Shown here: piece after piece, positions 24,683 to 32,969 of the stretch
How the letters are laid out: each line of letters starts with the position of its first letter
Position numbering within the stretch: position 1 is the first letter of the stretch
From: Streptomyces sp. NBC_01476
GTDB taxonomy: Bacteria > Actinomycetota > Actinomycetes > Streptomycetales > Streptomycetaceae
Length of the DNA stretch: 64,000 bases
NCBI RefSeq assembly: GCF_036227265.1
Contig: NZ_CP109446.1
Span: forward strand, 657,501 to 721,500
Reading direction: 5' to 3'
Program-made: the position numbers and the translations under genes
Notes under the pieces: generated by a model
Seen by the model: only the letters and a program-made list of their open reading frames with translations
Told to the model about the DNA's origin: nothing
Database searches by the model: none

Positions 24683-25549
24683 TCAGGGCAGGGCGTGGAA
24701 GGGCAGGCCGGCGTCGACGGCCAGACCGGGCTCGTCGTCCTGGGCGGCCGGCAGCAGGGTGGCGGTGCCGTCGCCGACCGGGACCAGTCCGAGGTCGAGG
24801 AGTTCGGCCATGGCGGCGCTGCCCGCCATGTCGCGGACCTGCAACTGGTAGCGGGCGGTGGTGCGGTAGGTGCCGCCGGACTCGTCGCCGGTGCGCTGCA
24901 GGAAGCCGGAGTCGACCAGGAAGGCGACGGCCTTGCCGATGATGCCGGTGGTGGAACTCGCCAGCCGCCGGGCGTCCTTGGTGGCGCCGGTCGCGCTGCG
25001 GCGGGTCCACACCCGCCAGGCCGCCTCCAGGCCGGGGGCGTCGCTGGCCGGGTCGGTGTTCAGGCCGGACTCGTCGGCGCGTTCCTCCAGCCGGCGGCAC
25101 GCCTGGCGGACGAAGGCGTCCACGCCGTGCACGGTGATCCGGCCGATGTAGCCGTCGTCGGCGAGGTCCTCCGGGCGGGGGAAGGCGAGGGCGGCCGCGG
25201 CGAGGTGGGCGAGGCCGTGCAGGAACCGGTCCCCGGTGTCGGAGGCGGCCCGCCGGGCGTAGTCGCCCATCCGGACCGCGAACAGGGAGTCCTCGCCGGC
25301 CGCGACGGCCATGCCCGCCCGCGGCGAGACCTCCAGGACGACCAGGCCGAGTCCGGTCGCCACCGCGTCCACCAGCCGGGCGAAGGCGGGCTCCTCCCGG
25401 TACCGCCGCACCAGATCCCCGTACTCGACGTCGCGGGCGGGCACCGTCCTGGGCTGCAGTCCGAAGCCCACCAGGCGCGCGGCGTCGGCCACGTCCCCGG
25501 TGGTGACCCCGGCCCCGGGCACCGTCCCGGTCTCGCTTGTCTCACTCAT
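24683..25549 (-). CDS. MksE/JetB-like winged-helix subunit of the SMC complex
   Basis: 288 residues, soluble, without catalytic motifs. Predicted mixed helices, with a C-terminal winged-helix-like stretch (VAFLVDSGFLQRTGDE, YRTTARYQLQVRDMA). Size and position between the kleisin-like and SMC genes match MukE/MksE (KITE) proteins, which bind the kleisin in two copies. The ATG has GAGGAG upstream and lies 64 bases after the preceding stop; the SMC gene follows after 31 bases. The family assignment rests mainly on gene order and size, because MksE sequences diverge quickly. Confidence 0.7.
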   Translation of the reverse strand: MSETSETGTVPGAGVTTGDVADAARLVGFGLQPRTVPARDVEYGDLVRRYREEPAFARLVDAVATGLGLVVLEVSPRAGMAVAAGEDSLFAVRMGDYARRAASDTGDRFLHGLAHLAAAALAFPRPEDLADDGYIGRITVHGVDAFVRQACRRLEERADESGLNTDPASDAPGLEAAWRVWTRRSATGATKDARRLASSTTGIIGKAVAFLVDSGFLQRTGDESGGTYRTTARYQLQVRDMAGSAAMAELLDLGLVPVGDGTATLLPAAQDDEPGLAVDAGLPFHALP

Positions 25550-25613
25550 GTGCCGCTCTCCTCACTGGACCCGGTCCTGCGCGCTGCGTCCGGCCCCGGC
25601 AGGACGTCCCGGG

Positions 25614-27110
25614 TCATGCCGGCTCCGCGGGGCGGGCCGACAGGCGGGCGGTGCCGAGGATGAGGTCGGCGCCGGCGAATTCCGGGTCCTCCAGGGGGGT
25701 GCCGTCGTCGACGGCGAAGAGGATGTGCGGCTCGCCCTGGCGGTGGGCGGTGCCGACCGGCGGGGAGGCGGCGTGCACGGCGAGCAGCGCGAGGAGGTAC
25801 GGGAGGTCGGGGTCGCGGCGGCGGGCCTCGGCGAGGAGACCGGACAGGCGCCGGGGGGCGTCGTGCGGGAGGTCGAGCAGCTCCAGAGCGGACTCCAGTT
25901 GCTCCTCGGAGAAACGGGAGTCGTCCGGGGTGGCGACCAGGTCGGGCTCGGGCATCTCGGCGCCGAGGTGTTCGCGTTCGACCGGGGGTGTCAGCAGCAG
26001 TTCGACGAGGTCGGCGACCCGGACCGCGGCCGGGGTGCGCAGTCCGGCCCCGCGGGCGAAGAAGGCGTCGGTGACCCGGGCCGCCTGCTCCACCGGCAAC
26101 GGCAGCAGGGGCGCGACCAGTTGACCGTAGAGGTCGAGCCCGGCCCGGGCCGGGGGCGCGGCGAACGCCTGCCGGTCCTGCTCGGCGCGGAAGAGCGGCC
26201 CGGCCTCCAGCAGCCGTGACTGGAGCTGGGTGTGCCGGCGGATGCAGTCCTTGACGATGTCCACCAGTTCGGCGGCCCGCCGCTTGTGCTCGGGCTCCTC
26301 CGCCTCGTCGCGTGCCTTGCGGATGTTGGTGAGGATCGCGTTCTCGTGGCGGTACCGGTCGGCGACGTGGTCGAGTGCTTCGGCGATCATGTCGGGCACC
26401 TGCCGCAGCCAGTCGACCGCCCGTACGTTGCGCCGGGTGGCCTCCAGGGTGCGCCGGAGCGTCTCGGCGTACTGCACGGTGCGGTAGCGGGCCTGTTCGG
26501 CGGCGAGTTGGGCGTCGGCCAGCCGGCCGCGGCTGATCAGCACCTCCAGCTTGACCTCGGCGGCGATCTGGGCGCTGGTGACGTCGGTGTCGAGCGCGCC
26601 GACCAGTACGTTGACCGCTTCGTCGGTGGTCCGCAGATAGACGGTGCCGCCGGGGCCCGGCACCTCTTCGACCAGCTTGAAGTCGTAGTCCCGCCGCACA
26701 TAGGCGCCGTCGGGGTCGAACGTGCCGTACACGGCGCGGAATCCGCGGTCCGCGCTGCCGACGTTGATCAGGTTCTCCAGCACCCAGCGGGCGACCCGCT
26801 CGTGCTCGGCGTGGCGGCGGTCCGGGGCCTGGGCGGCGACCCTGGGCAGGAGTCTGGCCACTATCTGGTCGTGGTCCGCGCCGGTGTCGAAGTCCATGTT
26901 GAGCGTGACCAGGTCGATCGCGGCCAGGGCCACCTCGGCCATCGCGTACACCGAGTACTCGCCGGCCAGATTCGCCTTGCGGGCGTCCAGGTCGTGCAGC
27001 GGCGCGGTGCAGGCCAGTGCCTTGAGCCTGCGGGCCAGGCCTTCGTCGGCCGCCGGGCCCGGCGCGGGGCGTGCGGCGCCCGGCAGCGAGTACGGGACGG
27101 TGGTGGTCAC
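25614..27110 (-). CDS. MksF/JetA-like kleisin subunit of the SMC complex
   Basis: 498 residues, largely helical. An N-terminal winged-helix-like region (about 20-110) leads into long amphipathic helices (LEVLISRGRLADAQLAAEQA, TLRRTLEATRRNVRAVDWLR), and the C-terminal region carries EQLESALELLDLP. MukF/MksF/JetA proteins have this arrangement and bridge the SMC heads. The GTG at 27110 (VTTTVPYS) is chosen. No clear Shine-Dalgarno is seen, and a GTG at 27119 is an alternative. It heads the mksF-mksE-mksB-like operon and is divergent from pxpA across 110 bases. Function: chromosome organisation or exclusion of plasmid DNA, judged from homologous complexes. Confidence 0.72.
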   Translation of the reverse strand: MTTTVPYSLPGAARPAPGPAADEGLARRLKALACTAPLHDLDARKANLAGEYSVYAMAEVALAAIDLVTLNMDFDTGADHDQIVARLLPRVAAQAPDRRHAEHERVARWVLENLINVGSADRGFRAVYGTFDPDGAYVRRDYDFKLVEEVPGPGGTVYLRTTDEAVNVLVGALDTDVTSAQIAAEVKLEVLISRGRLADAQLAAEQARYRTVQYAETLRRTLEATRRNVRAVDWLRQVPDMIAEALDHVADRYRHENAILTNIRKARDEAEEPEHKRRAAELVDIVKDCIRRHTQLQSRLLEAGPLFRAEQDRQAFAAPPARAGLDLYGQLVAPLLPLPVEQAARVTDAFFARGAGLRTPAAVRVADLVELLLTPPVEREHLGAEMPEPDLVATPDDSRFSEEQLESALELLDLPHDAPRRLSGLLAEARRRDPDLPYLLALLAVHAASPPVGTAHRQGEPHILFAVDDGTPLEDPEFAGADLILGTARLSARPAEPA

Positions 27111-27220
27111 GCACCACACATTAAGCCGTGCCACCGACAACGCACGAAACGGCACGGACCCCCACGGGGCGGGCATGCCATGATCGTGCGGACGACGGAA
27201 ACGACACCGGGCGGATCATC

Positions 27221-27982
27221 ATGGCGGATGCGGTCATCGATCTCAACGCGGACCTCGGCGAGGGCTTCGGCCGCTGGCACCTCACCGACGACGAGGCGCT
27301 GCTGTCGGTGGTGACCAGCGCCAATGTCGCCTGCGGCTTCCACGCGGGCGACCCGGAAACGATGCGGCGGGTCTGCGCGCTGGCGGCCGAGCGCGGGGTG
27401 CGGATCGGCGCCCAGGTGTCGTACCGCGACCTGGCGGGCTTCGGGCGGCGCGCGATGGATGTGCCGCCGGACGAACTCGCCGCCGAAGTCGCTTACCAGA
27501 TCGGCGCGTTGGAGGTGTTCGCCCGCGCGGCCGGCTCGGCGGTGTCCTATGTGAAGCCGCACGGGGCGCTCTACAACCGGGCGGTGCACGACAGCGAGCA
27601 GGCGGCCGCGGTGGTGGCGGGCGTCCGGCTCGCGGGCGGGCTGCCGGTGCTGGGGCTGCCGGGTTCCCGGTTGCTCGCCGAGGCGGCGGCGGCCGGGCTG
27701 CCGACGGTCGGTGAGGCGTTCGCCGACCGGGCCTATACGGCGGCCGGCACGCTGGTGCCGCGCCGCGAGCCGGGCGCGGTGATCGAGGACCCGGACGCGG
27801 TGGTGGCCCGGTCGGTGGCGCTGGCCGGGGAGGGCGCCGTCACCGCGCTGACCGGGGAGCGGGTGCGGGTCGGCGCCCGGTCGTTGTGCGTGCACGGCGA
27901 CACGCCCGGCGCCGCCCGGCTGGCCGCCCAGGTCCGCGAGGCACTGGAGTCGGCGGGGCTGCGCGTGGCGGCGTTCGTATGA
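27221..27982 (+). CDS. pxpA: 5-oxoprolinase subunit A (LamB/YcsF family)
   Basis: 253 residues starting MADAVIDLNADLGEGFGRW, the family signature. SANVACGFHAGDP and YVKPHGALYN follow, with metal-binding His and Asp. PxpA works with PxpB and PxpC to open 5-oxoproline to glutamate using ATP in the cytosol. The ATG at 27221 begins the family motif; longer frames start inside the divergent promoter. pxpB and pxpC follow in the same direction. Confidence 0.93.
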   Translation: MADAVIDLNADLGEGFGRWHLTDDEALLSVVTSANVACGFHAGDPETMRRVCALAAERGVRIGAQVSYRDLAGFGRRAMDVPPDELAAEVAYQIGALEVFARAAGSAVSYVKPHGALYNRAVHDSEQAAAVVAGVRLAGGLPVLGLPGSRLLAEAAAAGLPTVGEAFADRAYTAAGTLVPRREPGAVIEDPDAVVARSVALAGEGAVTALTGERVRVGARSLCVHGDTPGAARLAAQVREALESAGLRVAAFV

Positions 27983-28061
27983 GGGCCGGGCGCGATGGGC
28001 AGCGTCCGTGTACCTCCGGCGCGCCGTATGGCGTCCGGACGACCGGCGCGGAGGGACGCGG

Positions 28062-28694
28062 ATGAGGCTGGACGTCCGTGTGCTGCCGGCCGGTGCCCGG
28101 GCAGTCCTGGTGGAGACCGCGGACGGTGCGCAGGCGGAGGCGCTGCACGCCGAGTTGCTGCGGCGGCGGGCGGCCGGGGAGTTCGCCGAGGTCACCGAGA
28201 TCGTGCCCGCCGCCCGGACGGTGCTGCTCAGCGGCCTCGCGGACCCGCGGGCCTTCGCGGTGGACGTGACGTGCTGGGACGTACCCCCGGTGGTGCCGGG
28301 TGAGGCGCCGGCCGTGGAGTTGCCGGTGCGGTTCGACGGGCCCGATCTGGCGGAGGTCGCCGGGCTCTGGGGGGTGAGTGCCGAGGCGGCCGTTGACATC
28401 GTCCAGGACACGCCCTTCCGCGTCGCCTTCTGCGGATTCGCCCCCGGCTTCGGTTACTTGACCGGTCTGCCGGAACGCCTGCACGTCCCGCGCCGCAGGA
28501 CGCCCCGTACGACCGTGCCCGCGGGTTCGGTCGCGCTGGCCGGGCCGTACGCCGGTGTCTATCCGCGGCCCTCCCCCGGCGGCTGGCAGCTGATCGGCCG
28601 CACCGGCGCGCAGTTGTGGGACCCGGGGCGGGAGCCGGCGGCGCTGCTGGCCCCCGGCACCGAGGTCCGGTTCACCGCGGTGGCGGCCCGGTGA
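28062..28694 (+). CDS. pxpB: 5-oxoprolinase subunit B (KipI-like)
   Basis: 210 residues of the allophanate hydrolase subunit 1/KipI family. The sequence shows VRFDGPDLAEVAGLWG, FAPGFGYLTGLPERLHVPRR and GSVALAGPYAGVYPRPSPGGW. The last is the conserved region around the cyclophilin-like core. The ATG at 28062 is preceded by GGAGGGACG. The stop overlaps the pxpC GTG (GTGA at 28691-28694), giving translational coupling. KipI homologues can also inhibit kinases, but the A-B-C operon supports the oxoprolinase role. Confidence 0.92.
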   Translation: MRLDVRVLPAGARAVLVETADGAQAEALHAELLRRRAAGEFAEVTEIVPAARTVLLSGLADPRAFAVDVTCWDVPPVVPGEAPAVELPVRFDGPDLAEVAGLWGVSAEAAVDIVQDTPFRVAFCGFAPGFGYLTGLPERLHVPRRRTPRTTVPAGSVALAGPYAGVYPRPSPGGWQLIGRTGAQLWDPGREPAALLAPGTEVRFTAVAAR

Positions 28695-29578
28695 CCGCCC
28701 GGGAGAGCACCTGCCTCGGGGTGGTCAGGGCCGGTGCGCTGACCACCGTGCAGGATCTCGGCCGCCCTGGCCACGCGCACCTCGGCGTGCCGCGCTCCGG
28801 GGCCCTCGACCTGCCCGCGCACCGGCTGGCGAACCGGCTGGTGGGCAACGCGGAGAGTGCGGCCACACTGGAGACGACGCTGAACGGCTGTGCGCTGCGG
28901 CCCTCGCAGCCGGTCGTGGTGGCCGTGACGGGTGCCGCGTGCCCGGTGCGGTTGGCCGGCCGGCCGGCCGCCTGGGGGGCTCCGGTGCGGGTCCCGGCGG
29001 GCGCGCTGCTGGACGTGGGCGCGGCGGTACGCGGTCTGCGCTCCTATGTGGCGGTGTCCGGCGGGATCGAGGTGCCGGCGGTACTCGGCAGCCGGTCGAC
29101 GGATCTGCTCTCCGGGCTCGGCCCCGAGCCGGTGGCCGGTGGTGACGAACTGCCGGTGGGACCGGTCCGCGGCGGCAGCGGGGCCGCCGATGTGACGTTG
29201 TACGGCGGGTTCGCCGAGGAGTTGGTACTGCCGCTGGCGCCGGGGCCGCGGGACGACTGGTTCGCGCCCGGCGCCCTGAGGACGCTGGCCCAGGGCGCGT
29301 ACAGGGTCTCCCCGCAGTCCAACCGGATCGGCCTGCGCACGCTGGGCCCGGCTCTTGACCGGGCCCGCGACGGCGAACTGCCCAGCGAGGGCATGGTGCT
29401 GGGCGCTGTCCAGGTGCCTCCCGACGGCCGCCCTGTCGTCTTTCTCTCGGATCATCCGACCACCGGCGGTTATCCGGTCATCGGTGTGGTGCCCGAGGGC
29501 TCGCTTCCGGCCGCCGCCCAGTCGCCGCCGGGGACGAGGATCCGTTTCGTACCGGTGGCCCCCACCCGCCTGGTGTAG
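28691..29578 (+). CDS. pxpC: 5-oxoprolinase subunit C (KipA-like, biotin-dependent carboxyltransferase fold)
   Basis: 295 residues. VVRAGALTTVQDLGRPGHAHLGVPRSGALD is split across the family motif (28715-28810). PQSNRIGLRTLGPAL, SEGMVLGAVQVPPDGRP and LSDHPTTGGYPVIG are diagnostic for the allophanate hydrolase subunit 2/KipA family. It starts with GTG overlapping pxpB. Its last 109 bases overlap the convergent GDSL-hydrolase gene. Together with PxpA and PxpB it forms the bacterial 5-oxoprolinase. Confidence 0.92.
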   Translation: MTARESTCLGVVRAGALTTVQDLGRPGHAHLGVPRSGALDLPAHRLANRLVGNAESAATLETTLNGCALRPSQPVVVAVTGAACPVRLAGRPAAWGAPVRVPAGALLDVGAAVRGLRSYVAVSGGIEVPAVLGSRSTDLLSGLGPEPVAGGDELPVGPVRGGSGAADVTLYGGFAEELVLPLAPGPRDDWFAPGALRTLAQGAYRVSPQSNRIGLRTLGPALDRARDGELPSEGMVLGAVQVPPDGRPVVFLSDHPTTGGYPVIGVVPEGSLPAAAQSPPGTRIRFVPVAPTRLV

Positions 29579-30444
29579 CCGGCCGGCGCCGTCCCGGTCA
29601 GGCCGAGGCCGTCCAGGGCACGGGCGGTGGCCTCGGCCGCGGCGAGGTCGAGCAGCGGCGCGGTGCCGCGGCGGACGTGCCGGTACTCCTCCCAGGCCAG
29701 CCGGAGCAGGTCCGGCAGCAGGTCGGTGCAGCGGTCGGCGACCCATCGGGTGCCGCGGGTGGCCATCCACCACACCGAGGCGGCGGGACCGGGCGGCGCA
29801 CCGTCCGGTTCCGGCTGCGGGGCCGGTCCGGTGGCGACCCCGGCCGCGGCCAGGCAGGCGTGGAAGTCCCGGGCGAGCAGCCGGTGCCCGGTCTCGCTCG
29901 GGTGCAGGCGGTCGGCGCTGAGCGCCCCGGGACTGGTGGTCCAGGGGTGGTCGGCGGCGTGCACGTGCAGGGCGCCGTGGTGCGCGGACAGCGCGTGCAC
30001 GGTGTCGTTGAGCGCCCGCATCCGCCGCTCCAGCGGCCTGGCGAGCGGCCAGGGCAGGTTGAGCACGGTGCCGGGGTCGGGCAGGCACGCGGTGAGCACG
30101 TCGGCCCCGGCGGCCCGCAGCGCGCCGATCGCGTGGTGCAGGTCGCCGGCGACGGCCTCGATGTCGAAACCGCCGCGGAGCGTGTCGTTGCCGCCGGCCA
30201 CGACGGAGGCCAGGTGCGGCCGGTGCCGCAGCGCGGTGGCCAGTTGCTCGCCGGCCACATCGCCGGTACGGGCGCCGCTGGAGGCGGCGTTGACCACCAC
30301 GGTGTCCTGCGGCCGTTCGGTGATCCCCTCCGCGAGCAGCACCGCCCAGCCGCGCCATCCGCCGCGGGGCAGCGGGTCGCCGATGCCCTCGCTGAGCGAG
30401 TCGCCGAGCACCGCGAACCGTACGGCGCTCCTCTCGGCGGTCAT
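29470..30444 (-). CDS. SGNH/GDSL-family hydrolase
   Basis: 324 residues. Block I VLGDSLSEG (Ser16), block II NAASSGARTGD, block III VVAGGNDTLRG, and block V ADRLHPSETGH give the full Ser-Gly-Asn-His set of an esterase/acyl-hydrolase. There is no signal peptide, so it is cytosolic unless exported otherwise. The C-terminal 100 residues (from about 220) are an extension beyond the SGNH core containing WEEYRHVRRG. The ATG overlaps the preceding glycosyltransferase stop (ATGA), so it is translated with it. This suggests acylation or deacylation of the glycan or glycolipid made by the two GT4 enzymes (inference). The 3' end overlaps pxpC by 109 bases. Confidence 0.86.
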   Translation of the reverse strand: MTAERSAVRFAVLGDSLSEGIGDPLPRGGWRGWAVLLAEGITERPQDTVVVNAASSGARTGDVAGEQLATALRHRPHLASVVAGGNDTLRGGFDIEAVAGDLHHAIGALRAAGADVLTACLPDPGTVLNLPWPLARPLERRMRALNDTVHALSAHHGALHVHAADHPWTTSPGALSADRLHPSETGHRLLARDFHACLAAAGVATGPAPQPEPDGAPPGPAASVWWMATRGTRWVADRCTDLLPDLLRLAWEEYRHVRRGTAPLLDLAAAEATARALDGLGLTGTAPAGYTRRVGATGTKRILVPGGDWAAAGSEPSGTTPMTG

Positions 30445-31631
30445 GACGGCATCCGTTCGGAGACCCGGTCGAGGGCCGCTCCGTGTGCGGTGAGGAAGGC
30501 GTCGACCGCGGCCGACCAGGTGTAGAGCTCGGCGCGGGCACGGGCCTGGGCGCGCCGGTCCGCGACCGGCCTGGCGAGCAGCCGCCGTACCGCGGCGGCG
30601 TATTCGGCGGGGGTGTCGGCGGCGGCGCCGGCCGGGCCGACCAGGGCGGGCAGCGCGGAGCGGGAGCTGACCACCACCGGGGTGCCGCAGCCCAGCGTCT
30701 CCAGGGCGGCGAGACCGAAGGTCTCCACCGGGCCGGGGGCCAGCGCCACATCGGCGCTGGCCTGGATCGCGGCCAGTTCGGCGCGGGACTTGACGTGGCC
30801 GAGGAAGGTGACGGGCAGCCGGTTGACGCGCGCGTGGGTGGTCAGGCGGGCCCGCAGCGGGCCGTCGCCTGCCACCACGAGGGCCGCGTCGACGCCCTCG
30901 GCCCGCAGCCGGGCGAGGGTGTGCAGGGCGGTGTCCGGCTTCTTCTCCGGGGACAGCCGGGAGCACATGACCAGCAGCACCTGCGCGCCGCCCGCGTACC
31001 GGTCGCGCACCGCCTTGTCGTGGTAGGAGGGGTGGCACCCTTCCAGGTCCACGCCGAGCGGGGCCCGTACGACGTTGCGGGCGCCGATCCGCTCGAACTC
31101 CGCCGCGGCCCAGGCGGTGGTGCACACCACCTTGGTGTAGGACAGCGCGGTACGGCGGTTGAGGGCGTCGGCGGCGCGGCGGGCGGTGCCGGCCGACAGG
31201 CCCCAGGTGCCGAGCACTCCGTCGGCGCTCTCGTGCGAGACCATCACCGCGGGGACGCGGTGCCGGCGGGCCCATTCGCCGGTCCAGCGCAGGGTGGTGC
31301 GGTCGGAGACCTCCAGCCGGTCCGGCCGGAGGGACTCCAGCAGTGCCTCCAGGGGCGCCCTGCGGGCCAGCAGCCGGTAGCCGCCGGTGCCCGGGATCTC
31401 CGGTCCCGGCAGGGTGATGACCCGTCCCTGTGCGGTGAGTTCGTCGCTGCGGCCGGCGCCGGGGATGACCAGCACGGGTTCGTGGCCGGCAGCGGCGTAC
31501 CCCTCGCCGAGGTGCCGCAGCGCGGTGCGCAGGCCGCCGGAGACGGGGGTGACGAAGTTGGCGAGCCGGACGATGCGCAGGCCCCGCTCCGGCTCACGCG
31601 GGTACGGGGCGGGGGCGGTGGGGGTGCTCAT
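30441..31631 (-). CDS. GT4-family glycosyltransferase
   Basis: 396 residues, GT-B fold. The N-terminal half has RLANFVTPVSGGLRTALRHL. The C-terminal donor domain has VMCSRLSPEKKPDTAL, VVAGDGPLRARL, FLGHVKSRAELAAI and the E-x7-E-type motif PVETFGLAALETLGCGTPVV. The donor is probably a nucleotide-activated hexose or mannose; the acceptor is unknown. It overlaps its neighbours by 4 bases on both sides (31628-31631 and 30441-30444), making the middle gene of a coupled three-gene operon. Confidence 0.9.
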   Translation of the reverse strand: MSTPTAPAPYPREPERGLRIVRLANFVTPVSGGLRTALRHLGEGYAAAGHEPVLVIPGAGRSDELTAQGRVITLPGPEIPGTGGYRLLARRAPLEALLESLRPDRLEVSDRTTLRWTGEWARRHRVPAVMVSHESADGVLGTWGLSAGTARRAADALNRRTALSYTKVVCTTAWAAAEFERIGARNVVRAPLGVDLEGCHPSYHDKAVRDRYAGGAQVLLVMCSRLSPEKKPDTALHTLARLRAEGVDAALVVAGDGPLRARLTTHARVNRLPVTFLGHVKSRAELAAIQASADVALAPGPVETFGLAALETLGCGTPVVVSSRSALPALVGPAGAAADTPAEYAAAVRRLLARPVADRRAQARARAELYTWSAAVDAFLTAHGAALDRVSERMPS

Positions 31632-32749
31632 GCCGCCACCGCCTGGCGCTCGACGAGGACCTGGGCGTAGTGGTCGAGCAGCAGGTCGCCGACGGCCTCC
31701 CAGGTGCGGGCGGCCACCGCCGCACGGGCGGCGGCGGCGAAGCGGACCCGCAGCCTGGGGTCGGCGTGCAGCATCTGGACCGCGACGCGGACGGCGGTGG
31801 CGTCACCGGGGGGCACCAGCAGTCCGGTCCGCCCGTGGTCGACCAGGTCCAGCGGACCGCCGGCGGCGGGGGCGACCACCGGCACGCCGCTGGCCATCGC
31901 CTCCTGCACGGTCTGGCAGAAGGTCTCGAACGGGCCGGTGTGGCAGAAGACATCGAGCGAGGCGTAGATACGGGCGAGGTCGTCGCCGGTTCTGCGGCCG
32001 AGGAAGACCGCGCCGGGCAGCGCGGTCTTCAGGCCGGGCAGGCTCGGTCCGTCGCCGACGACGACCACCCGCACGCCGGGCAGCGCGCAGACCTCGGCGA
32101 GGAGTTCGACCTGCTTCTCGGCCGCGAGCCGGCCGACGTATCCGACGATCAGCTCGCCGCGCGGGGCGAGTTCGCGGCGCAGTTCCTCGTCGCGGTGGCC
32201 GGGGTGGAAGCGGACCGAGTCGACACCGCGCGGCCACAGGTGGACCCGGGGCACGCCCTGGCCCTCCAGTGCGCTGACGGAGGCGGTCGAGGGGGCCAGG
32301 GTCCGGGCGGCGCCGGTGTGCACGCCGCGGATCCGGCGCCAGGCGGCGGCCTCGCCGGCGTTGAGGTACGTCTTGGCGTAACCGGCCAGGTCGGTCTGGT
32401 AGACGGCGACGGCGGGGATGCGCAGCCGGGTGGCGGCGGCCAGACCGCGGACGCCCAGGACGAACGGGCTGGCCAGGTGGACGATGTCGGTCCGGTGCGC
32501 GGCGATGGCGGCGGCGGTGCGCCGGCCCGGCAGCGCCACCCGCACCTGCGGGTAGCCGGGGAGCGGCAGGGAGGGGACGCGGACGACCGGGCAGGGGTCC
32601 TGGCCGGGTTCAGGCAGTTGCGGTCCGGCCGGCGCTATGACCAGGGGGTCATGGCCGCGCCGGGCGAGGTGTTCGGCCGTGCGCAGCGCGCAGTGGGCCA
32701 CTCCGTTGACGTCGGGCGGGAAGGACTCGGTGACGATGGCGACTCGCAT
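31628..32749 (-). CDS. GT4-family glycosyltransferase (mannosyltransferase-like)
   Basis: 373 residues, GT-B fold. MRVAIVTESFPPDVNGVAHC is the typical start of GT4 mannosyl/glucuronosyl transferases acting on lipid acceptors (MgtA/PimB-like). VYQTDLAGYA, WPRGVDSVRFHP, YVGRLAAEKQVELL and GPFETFCQTVQEAMASGVPV follow, the last containing E-x7-E. Likely peripheral at the inner membrane face, building a glycolipid or glycan. First gene of the coupled GT4-GT4-SGNH operon. ATG at 32749. Confidence 0.9.
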   Translation of the reverse strand: MRVAIVTESFPPDVNGVAHCALRTAEHLARRGHDPLVIAPAGPQLPEPGQDPCPVVRVPSLPLPGYPQVRVALPGRRTAAAIAAHRTDIVHLASPFVLGVRGLAAATRLRIPAVAVYQTDLAGYAKTYLNAGEAAAWRRIRGVHTGAARTLAPSTASVSALEGQGVPRVHLWPRGVDSVRFHPGHRDEELRRELAPRGELIVGYVGRLAAEKQVELLAEVCALPGVRVVVVGDGPSLPGLKTALPGAVFLGRRTGDDLARIYASLDVFCHTGPFETFCQTVQEAMASGVPVVAPAAGGPLDLVDHGRTGLLVPPGDATAVRVAVQMLHADPRLRVRFAAAARAAVAARTWEAVGDLLLDHYAQVLVERQAVAA

Positions 32750-32969
32750 ACGGTGGTTGTCGCCGTATTTGAAGTTGTCAGGGCCACGTGGATCTTTCCC
32801 TCAGTGAAACGCCCCATGAGCTTCTGGATCGCGGCTCACCCGGCGGAACCTCTGGGGCGCCCGTGGCGTTCCGGTCGGGCGGTGGCCGGCCGCCCGGGCG
32901 CGGCGGGATCCGGTGGCGGGGCGGCCGTCGGACGGGGTGTCACCGGCCGGAACCGCGTCGGACGGAATG

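Noticed and set aside
19861..27110. Complete four-gene Wadjet defence system
   Set aside because: No JetD/TOPRIM gene on either side; the flanking genes are 5-oxoprolinase and a small membrane protein.
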